DNA from: Ruegeria sp. R14_0 | Lineage (GTDB): Bacteria; Pseudomonadota; Alphaproteobacteria; Rhodobacterales; Rhodobacteraceae | Length of the DNA: 64,000 bases | Reading direction: 5' to 3' | NCBI RefSeq assembly: GCF_017743975.1 | Contig: NZ_JAGHRC010000008.1 | Coordinates: 113,331-177,330 of the forward strand | Part shown: piece by piece, positions 17,496 through 24,829 of the stretch | Layout: every line of letters begins with the position of its first letter | How positions within the stretch are numbered: the first letter of the stretch is position 1 | Notes under the pieces: generated by a model | Database searches by the model: none | What the model saw: the letters and a program-made list of their open reading frames with translations, nothing else | What the model was told of the DNA's origin: nothing | Translations under genes and position numbers: made by a program

Positions 17496-18710
17496 ATGAC
17501 CACTCAAAGAGAGGCTCTCGCGGCTGATCTGGAGGCCATCAGGGCAAACTATTCGTTGACTGATGAGCAACGCCAGATTGTCGATCACGTGGATCGGGTA
17601 TCGCGCGAGGTGCTGCACCCGCTGCAAGCGCGTATGGATGACGAGGAATGGTGGCCCGATGATCTGTTCAAGCAGATGGGCGGGCTGGGCCTGCTGGGGA
17701 TTACCGCACCCGAAGAGCTGGGCGGATCGGGACAGAACGAGTTCACCCAGGCGCTGGTGTCCGAGGTGATTTCGAAGTGGAATCCGGCTGTGGGCCTCTC
17801 ACACGGGGCGCATGACAACCTGTGCCTGAATAACCTGCTGCGCAATGGATCCGAAGAGCATGTGAAGAAATACGTGCCGGGTCTTTGCTCGGGCGAGCTG
17901 GTTGGTGCTTTAGGCCTGACCGAACCGGGCGCGGGGTCCGATGCGCTTGGGTCCATGGCGACCACCGCGCGCCGCGACGGCGATGACTACGTCATCAACG
18001 GCTCGAAGATCTATATCACCAACGGGCCGATTGCCGATGTGATCCTGCTTTACGCTAAAACCGACAAGTCGAAGGGTGCCAAGGGCATTTCCGCTTTCAT
18101 AATCGAGACGGACAATCCCGGTTTCAAGGTGGCGCAAAAGCTTGACAAGATGGGCTTTCGCGGCTCGCCTACCGGAGAACTGGTGTTTGAGGACTGCCGC
18201 GTACCCGCGTCCGCCATGGTTGGACAGGAAAACACCGGCGTTTCGGTGGTCATGAGCGGGCTGGACCTTGAACGCGCGATGGTCGCTTCGGTCTGCGTGG
18301 GCATGGCGGAACGCGCGCTGGAACTGGGGCTGGAATACGCCAAGATTCGCGAACAATTCGGCCGACCAATCTCGAGCTTCCAGATGATGCAGTCGAAGCT
18401 GGCCGAGATCTACACCGAGGTCGAAACCGCGCGTGCCTTCAGTTATCGGGCGCTGGCCGCCTGTACCGGGTTGCCGAAGGGCGCCGGGGGTCGCGGTGAA
18501 ATACACAAACTGACGGCGGCGGCCTGTCTCTATGCGGGCGAGGCTTTCAACAAGGCAGTGACCGAAGCCTGCCACATCCACGGCGGCTCTGGCTACATGC
18601 AGGACACCGAGATCAACCGGCTCTACCGCGCCAACAAGCTGTTGGAGATCGGCGCGGGCACAAGCGAAGTCCGCAAGATCATCATCGCCGAAGAACTTCT
18701 GCGCGCCTGA
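17496..18710 (+). CDS. Acyl-CoA dehydrogenase, isovaleryl-CoA type (tandem copy 1)
   Basis: This 404-residue acyl-CoA dehydrogenase contains LTEPGAGSDALGSM, ITNGPIADV and KMGFRGSPTGELVFED. The Glu in MSGLDLERAM is the isovaleryl-CoA-dehydrogenase-type catalytic base, and the C-terminal IGAGTSEVRK lacks the medium-chain Glu. A 2- or 3-methyl-branched or long acyl-CoA is therefore likely. The start is at the ATG at 17496, 5 bases after CGGGAGG; upstream in-frame codons fall in the operator. It is closely related to the next gene and evidently arose with it by duplication. It is the first gene of a six-gene operon. Confidence 0.92.
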   Translation: MTTQREALAADLEAIRANYSLTDEQRQIVDHVDRVSREVLHPLQARMDDEEWWPDDLFKQMGGLGLLGITAPEELGGSGQNEFTQALVSEVISKWNPAVGLSHGAHDNLCLNNLLRNGSEEHVKKYVPGLCSGELVGALGLTEPGAGSDALGSMATTARRDGDDYVINGSKIYITNGPIADVILLYAKTDKSKGAKGISAFIIETDNPGFKVAQKLDKMGFRGSPTGELVFEDCRVPASAMVGQENTGVSVVMSGLDLERAMVASVCVGMAERALELGLEYAKIREQFGRPISSFQMMQSKLAEIYTEVETARAFSYRALAACTGLPKGAGGRGEIHKLTAAACLYAGEAFNKAVTEACHIHGGSGYMQDTEINRLYRANKLLEIGAGTSEVRKIIIAEELLRA

Positions 18711-18723
18711 GGGAGACAAGACC

Positions 18724-19923
18724 ATGAACAAGCAACTGCGCAACGACACCGCTCTGCCCACCCATTTCATGACCGACGAACAGCAGGCCCTGGCCGATCT
18801 GGCCGAAAAGTTCTTCATGTCCGAGTTTCATCACCTGAACGCGGAGATGGACGATACCGATGACCTGCCGGCCTCGGTCTTTCCCAAGCTGGGCGAGATG
18901 GGCTATCTGGGCCTCAACGTACCGCCGGAATTTGGCGGTGCCGGGCTGGACTTCACCTCGGCCTGTATCATCACCGAACAGATGTCGCGGGCCTCTGCCG
19001 CGATCGGGCTGACCCACGTGGCCCACGACAACCTGTGCGTCAACAACATCTATCGCAACGCGAATGACGATCTGCGCCACAAATATCTGCCGGGCCTGTG
19101 CGATGGCACGCTGATCGGCGCTCTGGGTCTGACCGAACCCGGCGCGGGGTCCGATGCGCTTGGGTCCATGCGGACCACGGCCACGAAGGATGGCGACGAT
19201 TACATCCTGAATGGCGCCAAGATCTACATTACCAATGGGCCGATCGCCGATTTGGTGCTGGTCTATGCCAAGACCGCGCCCGAGAAGGGAGCCAAGGGTA
19301 TCTCCGCTTTCATCGTGGAAACCGACACGCCGGGTTTCAAGGTTGCGCAGAAGCTCAACAAGATGGGGTTCCGCGGCTCGCCGACGGGGGAGCTCGTGTT
19401 CGAAGACTGCCGCGTTCCGGCGGGGAACATGGTGGGCAAGCTCGATGGCGGCGTTGCCGTGACCATGTCCGGGCTTGATCTGGAACGTGCCATCGTCTGT
19501 TTCAACGCAATGGGCATCGCGCAGCGGGCACTGGATATTTCCATCGATTACGCCAAGACACGCCAGCAATTCGGCAAACCGATCGCCAGTTTTCAGATGG
19601 TTCAGGCGATGCTGGCCGACATGTATACGCAGATCGAGTCCGCGCGGAGCCTTTCCTTGCGCACCGCAGCCATGTGTGAAGGCCTCGAAGAGGGCGAAGG
19701 CGGGCGTGGCGAAATCCACAAGCTCACCGCTGCGGCGATCTACAAGGCCGCCGAGGCGACGTCCTTCGTGCTCGACAAGGCCGTCCAGATTCACGGCGGC
19801 TCGGGTTACATGCGTGATACCGAAGTGAACCGGCTGTACCGGACCGGTCGCGTGCTTGAGGTCGGCGCGGGCACCCAGGAGGTTCGCAAACTCATCATAT
19901 CCGGCGAATTGCTGAAGAACTAG
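18724..19923 (+). CDS. Acyl-CoA dehydrogenase, isovaleryl-CoA type (tandem copy 2)
   Basis: This 399-residue protein shares long identical blocks with the gene 13 bases upstream (LTEPGAGSDALGSM, GFRGSPTGELVFEDCRVPA, MSGLDLERA, GGRGEIHKLTAAA). It keeps the isovaleryl-type catalytic Glu in LDLERAIV and IGAGTSE-like spacing (VGAGTQEVRK). The two N termini and the regions around residues 250-330 differ more, consistent with a change in acyl specificity or with a hetero-oligomer. GGGAGAC precedes the ATG. Reaction: alpha,beta-dehydrogenation of an acyl-CoA with FAD, electrons to ETF. Confidence 0.92.
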   Translation: MNKQLRNDTALPTHFMTDEQQALADLAEKFFMSEFHHLNAEMDDTDDLPASVFPKLGEMGYLGLNVPPEFGGAGLDFTSACIITEQMSRASAAIGLTHVAHDNLCVNNIYRNANDDLRHKYLPGLCDGTLIGALGLTEPGAGSDALGSMRTTATKDGDDYILNGAKIYITNGPIADLVLVYAKTAPEKGAKGISAFIVETDTPGFKVAQKLNKMGFRGSPTGELVFEDCRVPAGNMVGKLDGGVAVTMSGLDLERAIVCFNAMGIAQRALDISIDYAKTRQQFGKPIASFQMVQAMLADMYTQIESARSLSLRTAAMCEGLEEGEGGRGEIHKLTAAAIYKAAEATSFVLDKAVQIHGGSGYMRDTEVNRLYRTGRVLEVGAGTQEVRKLIISGELLKN

Positions 19924-19932
19924 GGGCGGAAC

Positions 19933-20787
19933 ATGAGCGAAGCGAAATCAACGCGTTACGCGTCGGATCTCATGGCGGGCCAGGTTGCCCTGGTCACGGG
20001 GTCCGGATCCGGAATGGGCCGGGCGACGGCGATCGAAATGGCCTCTTGCGGGGCCAGGCTTGTGCTGTTCGCGCGCCGGGAAGAGCCGCTGGAGGAGACC
20101 GCCGAGATGATCCGGTCGGCGGGGGGCGAGGCCTTTGTCGTGCCCGGAGATACCCGCGACGAAGTCAGTATCGAAACTGCGATGGGGCGGATCAAGGACC
20201 ACTACGGGCAGTTGGATGTTTTGGTGAACAATGCCGGCGGCCAATATATCGCGGCCGCCCGTGATATCACCAACAAGGGCTTCGAAGCCGTGATCCGAAA
20301 CAACCTGATCGGATCTTGGCAAATGACCCGGGCAGCGGCGGATCACTTCATGTACGACAATGGTGGATCGGTTGTGTTTGTCACCGCCATCTCGGCGCGC
20401 ACCGCGCTTACCGGCTTTACACACACCGTCGCCGCCCGCGCCGGTGTGACGGGCATGATGAAAACGCTGGCCGCCGAATGGGGCGAATACGGCATCCGCC
20501 TGAACTGTGTCGCGCCGGGCACGATCAAGACCGATGCGCTTGGCCGCTATCCGATTCCGCCGGAACAGTGGAAAAAGCTGAACCGCTCGGTGCTAAACCG
20601 GATGGGGGCGGCCGAGGACATCGCAGGCACGATCATTTTCCTGGCCTCGAAACTTGGCGGTTTCATCACCGGAGAAGACATTTATGTAGACGGCGGTGAA
20701 ACCCTGCACATGGGTCACGACGCGCGGGACATGATCAACCCAGCGATGTTCGAGAAACGCGAACGGGGAGATGGCAAGAATGAGTAA
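19933..20787 (+). CDS. SDR-family protein with replaced catalytic Tyr and Lys
   Basis: This 284-residue Rossmann-fold protein has the nucleotide motif TGSGSGMG (22-29) and VNNAGG (98-103). At the position of the usual YxxxK it reads T165-V-A-A-R169, so both catalytic residues are replaced. The surrounding sequence (RAGVTGMMKTLAAEWG and APGTIKTD) resembles 2,4-dienoyl-CoA reductase and related peroxisomal-type enoyl reductases, which also lack the standard tetrad. It may reduce a dienoyl- or enoyl-CoA with NADPH. It is encoded 9 bases after the acyl-CoA dehydrogenase and overlaps the next crotonase by 8 bases. Confidence 0.82.
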   Translation: MSEAKSTRYASDLMAGQVALVTGSGSGMGRATAIEMASCGARLVLFARREEPLEETAEMIRSAGGEAFVVPGDTRDEVSIETAMGRIKDHYGQLDVLVNNAGGQYIAAARDITNKGFEAVIRNNLIGSWQMTRAAADHFMYDNGGSVVFVTAISARTALTGFTHTVAARAGVTGMMKTLAAEWGEYGIRLNCVAPGTIKTDALGRYPIPPEQWKKLNRSVLNRMGAAEDIAGTIIFLASKLGGFITGEDIYVDGGETLHMGHDARDMINPAMFEKRERGDGKNE

Positions 20788-21583
20788 GCAACCCGTCCTT
20801 CTGGAGATTTCCGACAGGATCGCCACGGTCACGCTGAACGACCCCGAGCGGCGCAACCCGGTCACCGGCAACGACATGATCGCTGCCCTTCTGGAGACCT
20901 TCGCCAAGGTGCAGGCCGACCCGCAAGTCAGCGTCATGATCCTGACCGGCGCCGACCCGGCCTTTTGTGCCGGCGGCGACGTCAAGGAGATGAACGATCC
21001 CGAAAGCGTGTTCCGCAAGGAACCGCTGGCGGCGGCGCAGAGCTATGTCGACGGGGTGCAGCGCCTGCCGCAGGCGCTCTACAACATGGACATTCCCACC
21101 ATCGCCGCAGTCAATGGCCCGGCGGTTGGCGCGGGGTGTGACCTGACCATGATGTGCGACATGCGCATCGCGTCGGAAAAAGCAAGGTTCGGCGAGGTGT
21201 TTCTGAATCTCGGAATCATTCCGGGCGATGCGGGCAGCTGGTTCCTGTTGCGTCGTCTGGGCCACCAGAAGGCCGCCGATCTGACCTTCTCAGGGCGCAT
21301 GGTCGAGGCCAAGGAAGCGCTGGAGCTTGGCATGGTGCTTGAGCTGGTGCCGCATGAAAAATTGATGGCACGAGCCCGCGAACGGGCCGCTGTCATCGCC
21401 GCGAAACCGCCGCGCGCGGTTCGGATCGCCAAGCGTCTGATGCGCAATGCCGAACGGATGGACCTGCCGGATTACCTGAATTCTGCGGCGGCTTATCAGG
21501 CGCTCATGCATCAGACCGAAGACCATCACGAGGCGGTTGCTGCGTTCATCGAGAAACGAAAACCCAACTTCACGGGGCGTTAA
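20780..21583 (+). CDS. Enoyl-CoA hydratase/isomerase
   Basis: This 267-residue crotonase shows FCAGGDVKEM and FGEVFLNLGIIPGDAGSWFL. The catalytic Glu in the second motif is present; the first is Asp (GAGCD). The C-terminal FIEKRKPNFTGR is typical of enoyl-CoA hydratases. The ATG at 20780 overlaps the end of the SDR gene and follows GGGGAG by 9 bases, so it is preferred over the in-frame ATG at 20771. It likely hydrates the enoyl-CoA made by the neighbouring dehydrogenases. Confidence 0.9.
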   Translation: MSKQPVLLEISDRIATVTLNDPERRNPVTGNDMIAALLETFAKVQADPQVSVMILTGADPAFCAGGDVKEMNDPESVFRKEPLAAAQSYVDGVQRLPQALYNMDIPTIAAVNGPAVGAGCDLTMMCDMRIASEKARFGEVFLNLGIIPGDAGSWFLLRRLGHQKAADLTFSGRMVEAKEALELGMVLELVPHEKLMARARERAAVIAAKPPRAVRIAKRLMRNAERMDLPDYLNSAAAYQALMHQTEDHHEAVAAFIEKRKPNFTGR

Positions 21584-21595
21584 GGAAAAGATCGC

Positions 21596-22078
21596 ATGTC
21601 TGACATCACCCAAAAGAAGATGGAGCAAATCGCGCAGATGTGGAATGCGCGCGGCAAGGGTCTGATTACGCATATGGCGCTTGAAATCGAAGAGGTCTCG
21701 ACCGAAGTCGTTCGCGTTCGGATGCCGTTCAATAAGGACTTTTGCGTCGATGCGGCACAAACCCTGCTTCATGGTGGTATCCTGACGGCCCTTCTGGACA
21801 GTGTCTTCGGACTGGCAAACTTTGTGGCCATCGAAGGCGTCAGTACCATGGCCACTCTTGACCTGAGAGTTGATTACCTGCGCCCTGCTCGTTCGCGCGC
21901 GGATGTCATCGTTCAAGCGCATTGTTTTCGCGAGACTCGCCACATCGCCTTCAATTCCGGCAACGTCTGGTTCGATGGCCATGAGGACGCTGAAATAGCC
22001 CGTGGAACCGCGTCGTTTGCTTTGACGCGCGGTGCGACCAGCCTGTTTGACGCGATGACAAAAGGAAAAGCCTCGTGA
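21596..22078 (+). CDS. Hotdog-fold thioesterase, PaaI-like (copy 1)
   Basis: This 160-residue PaaI/YbgC-superfamily protein has the HGG(I/M) motif (LHGGILTALLDSVFG, about residues 59-73) that forms the hotdog active site, and DLRVDYLRPA typical of PaaI-like enzymes. It probably hydrolyses surplus or dead-end acyl-CoA thioesters. It is preceded by AAGGAAAAG and overlaps the next, related thioesterase. GC content in this stretch begins to fall below that of the dehydrogenase genes. Confidence 0.85.
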   Translation: MSDITQKKMEQIAQMWNARGKGLITHMALEIEEVSTEVVRVRMPFNKDFCVDAAQTLLHGGILTALLDSVFGLANFVAIEGVSTMATLDLRVDYLRPARSRADVIVQAHCFRETRHIAFNSGNVWFDGHEDAEIARGTASFALTRGATSLFDAMTKGKAS

Positions 22079-22479
22079 TGGATTTGCAAACTGTCAATGC
22101 GCACGTATCCCGAGTGCCGTTTTTTCGATTCCTCAACTTTGAAGTCCACAGTTTGGATAGCCTCCATGCCGAAGCGGAAATGACCTTTGATGACCGCCAT
22201 ATCGGGAACCCGGTCATGGAGTACTACCATGGCGGTATAATCGCGAGTTTTATGGAAGCCACGGCTGCCATCGCGGTACAGCCCGATTTCGCCGACGTTC
22301 CGGCCAAGCCGATCAACCTAACCGTCGATTACCTCAGACCCGGTGTGAAAGGACCGCTTCTTGCGCGCGCCAATGTCACGCGCAAGGGCCATAGGATGGC
22401 CAGCGTTAGCGTACAAAGCTGGCAGGCGGAACGGGAAAAGGCGGTTGCCGAGGGGTTGTATCACTTCCTTCTGGTTTGA
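22078..22479 (+). CDS. Hotdog-fold thioesterase, PaaI-like (copy 2)
   Basis: This 133-residue hotdog protein has YHGGIIASFMEATAA and NLTVDYLRPG. The ATG at 22078 overlaps the preceding stop as TGATG, so the pair is translationally coupled and may form a heteromeric thioesterase. The catalytic acidic residue region is EATAA, differing from the LDSVFG of copy 1, which points to different substrate preference. It is the last gene of the rightward operon; the tandem TetR gene begins its 3' end only 16 bases away on the other strand, with no clear terminator. Confidence 0.83.
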   Translation: MDLQTVNAHVSRVPFFRFLNFEVHSLDSLHAEAEMTFDDRHIGNPVMEYYHGGIIASFMEATAAIAVQPDFADVPAKPINLTVDYLRPGVKGPLLARANVTRKGHRMASVSVQSWQAEREKAVAEGLYHFLLV

Positions 22480-22495
22480 CAAAAGCCAATCGCTT

Positions 22496-23827
22496 TCAGG
22501 GCGTGCCTTGTCCCGTGGACGGGGTCGCCTCCCGGCTACAAATTCCTTCGAGTAACAGATTGATGAGCATGCTGGAGAATTCAGGCAGTGATAGATATCC
22601 TTCCGCTCCTGCCTTGTTCGGGTCGAACCATTCCACCGTCCAATTCAAGGCGCCCAACATTACTTGGCGTAAGGGGACGATCTTGATATCTGACCGTATG
22701 GCACCGTCGTCCTGAGCGTCACGGAGTACCCCGTCCCAGAGTTCTCCATATTCATGGCGAATACCCCTGTGCCTCTCCCTGAAATGATTGGGGAGCATTC
22801 CATAGCTTCTGATATTCGCCGAAGTGAATTCGCTTGCCTTGAAGAGGAAATCCAGGTGCGCCCAGATTGCAGTCGCTATCCTGGCGTGATGATCGTACGG
22901 GGCATCGAATTTCCGCACGGCGCTTTCGACACCTGATAGCAAGTCCTTCAGTCCGGCGTTTAGAACTTCGTCAACGATTGCATCCTTGGAATCGAAGTGG
23001 TAATAGACGCTGCCCGCCTTCATGTTCGCTTCTTCCGCGATCTTCCTGAGCGTCGTCGCCTTGTAGCCATTGTCCCTCAGAACGCGCGCCGCGGCCGTCA
23101 GGATTTCTGCACGGGTCTTAGCCGCCTTGCCGTCGGGGTCCGGAGTTTTAACGTGTGTGGCGGGGCACTGCTTCAAGCCTTCGGTATCCGCCTTACAATG
23201 CAGACACATTCCGTCAAGTATCAGCTTACTCATTCGTTCCGCGAGGATGTGCACCGGATACTTGTCGACATCGTACCATTCTACGGTCCAGTTCATGGCA
23301 CTTAGGATGAACTGGCGGATCACAGCAGTGGATATGTCGCTTCGAAGGTGGCCGGCGCGTTTGGCGTCATTCAGGAATTTGCCCCAGGCACCCGCATATG
23401 ATGCACGCAATTCGCGATGCGGGGTGCGTGTTTCGTCCGACAACATCGGATAGTTCCGAATATTGGCTGACGTAAAGTCGCTGTCGGTCAATAGGTAGGT
23501 AAGGTGTGTTTCAATCAGCACTTCGAAAGTCTTGCGAAAATCCTCCGAACTTGTCGGTGCCGACCGAACGATTTCACTGACCGCCTCATATAGTTGACGG
23601 ACGCCAAGATCGAGAACTTCGCTCAGAATCTGGTCCTTGGATTGAAAATGATAATAAATGCTGCCGGCCTCAATGCCAGCTTCCTGCGCGATGTCGCGCA
23701 TAGTCGTTGCGTAGTAACCTTCGTATCGAAACAGTCGAGCAGCCGCCGAGAGGATGCCTTCGCGTGTCCTCTCAGACTTGCTCAAGTCGTCGCTCAGTGT
23801 CCTGGGTGGGTCAGTCTTGTGTACCAT
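22496..23827 (-). CDS. Tandem TetR regulator: two complete TetR units in one chain
   Basis: This unusual protein of 443 residues contains two TetR DNA-binding domains, about residues 18-78 (MRDIAQEAGIEAGSIYYHF) and 236-296 (LRKIAEEANMKAGSVYYHF). Each is followed by its own ligand-binding domain with matching motifs SANIRNYPML/SANIRSYGML and NWTVEWYD/NWTVEWFD. A linker of about 25 residues joins them. The frame is open throughout, with no stop between units. It could fold as an intramolecular pseudodimer on one palindrome. The ATG at 23827 has a weak ribosome site; ATG 23863 is an alternative close to the operator. Much longer upstream starts are antisense to the SDR and rejected. GC is low here (two sampled 60-base rows give 50 and 45 percent). 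Confidence 0.85.
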   Translation of the reverse strand: MVHKTDPPRTLSDDLSKSERTREGILSAAARLFRYEGYYATTMRDIAQEAGIEAGSIYYHFQSKDQILSEVLDLGVRQLYEAVSEIVRSAPTSSEDFRKTFEVLIETHLTYLLTDSDFTSANIRNYPMLSDETRTPHRELRASYAGAWGKFLNDAKRAGHLRSDISTAVIRQFILSAMNWTVEWYDVDKYPVHILAERMSKLILDGMCLHCKADTEGLKQCPATHVKTPDPDGKAAKTRAEILTAAARVLRDNGYKATTLRKIAEEANMKAGSVYYHFDSKDAIVDEVLNAGLKDLLSGVESAVRKFDAPYDHHARIATAIWAHLDFLFKASEFTSANIRSYGMLPNHFRERHRGIRHEYGELWDGVLRDAQDDGAIRSDIKIVPLRQVMLGALNWTVEWFDPNKAGAEGYLSLPEFSSMLINLLLEGICSREATPSTGQGTP

Positions 23828-23862
23828 TCCATTTCGATACTTGCGGGACACGAGACTGTCCA

Positions 23863-23890
23863 TTGCATTAAATCTAACAAATGTTAGAAT
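23863..23890 (+). promoter_or_regulatory. Predicted promoter of the BadH-like gene
   Basis: TTGCAT (23863-23868), 16 bases and TAGAAT (23885-23890, 5 of 6 consensus). The operator fills the spacer and touches the -10, a classical repression layout. Confidence 0.5.
23874..23887. promoter_or_regulatory. TetR-type operator, CTAACAAATGTTAG
   Basis: Perfect 6-base arms around a 2-base centre; extended by one more pair on each side (T...A). It is located between the tandem TetR gene and the divergent BadH-like gene, so autoregulation is likely. Confidence 0.8.
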
Positions 23891-23954
23891 AACGCAAGGA
23901 ACGTTCCGAATCAAGTTCTTTGCCAAGATGATAGCGGAAGAGGAGGACCTCCAT

Positions 23955-24716
23955 ATGCGAGGGTTGAGTGGAAAACGCGTGATCGTGACCGGCGGCGGCA
24001 GCGGCATCGGGCGCGCGGTGTGCGAACGGTTCGGCGAAGAAGGTGCCGAGATTGCGATCTTTGACATGAGCGAAGACGGGGCGAAGGAAACGGTTCGCCT
24101 GATCACCGAGGCCGGCGGCAAGGCGCAGGCCTTCAAGGTGGACATCACCGACCGTGCCCAGGTCGACAAGGCTGTAGCCGAGTTCGAGGCTGGGGGTCCG
24201 GTCGATGTGCTGGTGAACAATGCCGGCTGGGACGTAATCAAACCGTTCCTCGACACAGATGCCGATCTTTGGAAAAAGGTCATCGACATCAATCTTTACG
24301 GTCCGCTGAATATGCATCACGCGGTGCTTCCGAGCATGGTCAAGAACGGGGGCGGCCGTGTGGTCAACATCGCGTCCGACGCCGGACGCGTCGGATCATC
24401 CGGCGAAGCCGTGTATTCGGCCTGCAAGGGTGGCATCATCTCGTTCACCAAAACCGTAGCCCGCGAACTGGCGCGTAAAGGTATTCAATTGAATGCGGTC
24501 GCCCCCGGCCCGACCGATACGCCGCTGTTCGCTCAGGTTGCCGAGGGCGAGGCCGGTCAAAAGATCGCCGAAGGTCTCAAGCGGGCGATTCCGATGAAGC
24601 GTCTTGCGCAGCCGACAGATTACCCCGGCATCATCTGCTTCCTGTCGTCGGACGACGCAGGGTTCATTACCGGCCAGGTGATTTCGGTTTCGGGCGGCTT
24701 GTCCATGCACGGTTAA
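23955..24716 (+). CDS. BadH-like 2-hydroxycyclohexanecarboxyl-CoA dehydrogenase homologue (SDR)
   Basis: This 253-residue SDR has TGGGSGIG, VNNAGWD, catalytic YSACK and C-terminal SDDAGFITGQV. From memory of BadH of Rhodopseudomonas palustris, it shares the distinctive blocks NNAGWD..KPF, MHHAVLP, IASDA.RVGSSGEAVY and PGPTDT. BadH oxidises the ring hydroxyl of 2-hydroxycyclohexanecarboxyl-CoA with NAD+. A related alicyclic or branched 3-hydroxyacyl-CoA is the probable substrate. The start at 23955 follows GAGGAGGA. The gene stands alone between the operator-containing promoter and a strong hairpin. Confidence 0.85.
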   Translation: MRGLSGKRVIVTGGGSGIGRAVCERFGEEGAEIAIFDMSEDGAKETVRLITEAGGKAQAFKVDITDRAQVDKAVAEFEAGGPVDVLVNNAGWDVIKPFLDTDADLWKKVIDINLYGPLNMHHAVLPSMVKNGGGRVVNIASDAGRVGSSGEAVYSACKGGIISFTKTVARELARKGIQLNAVAPGPTDTPLFAQVAEGEAGQKIAEGLKRAIPMKRLAQPTDYPGIICFLSSDDAGFITGQVISVSGGLSMHG

Positions 24717-24722
24717 AACGCT

Positions 24723-24754
24723 GGCAGCAGCGCCGGACACAAGGCGCTGCTGCC
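24723..24754. terminator. Strong hairpin after the BadH-like gene
   Basis: Perfect 12-base arms GGCAGCAGCGCC and GGCGCTGCTGCC enclose an 8-base loop, 6 bases past the stop codon. There is no T tract, but stem strength and position support a transcription boundary. Confidence 0.6.
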
Positions 24755-24829
24755 AAACCGTGCCAAGAGTTACCTCCCCGACTGGTCGCGCCTTAAGTGC
24801 GGCCCTTTTTCGTTGTAGAAAGGTTGCGA

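Noticed and set aside
23828..24292. N-terminal extension of the tandem TetR frame
   Set aside because: The first 155 codons are antisense to the BadH-like gene and cross the operator. They are Ser/Pro-rich and unlike TetR sequence; real starts are 23827 or 23863.
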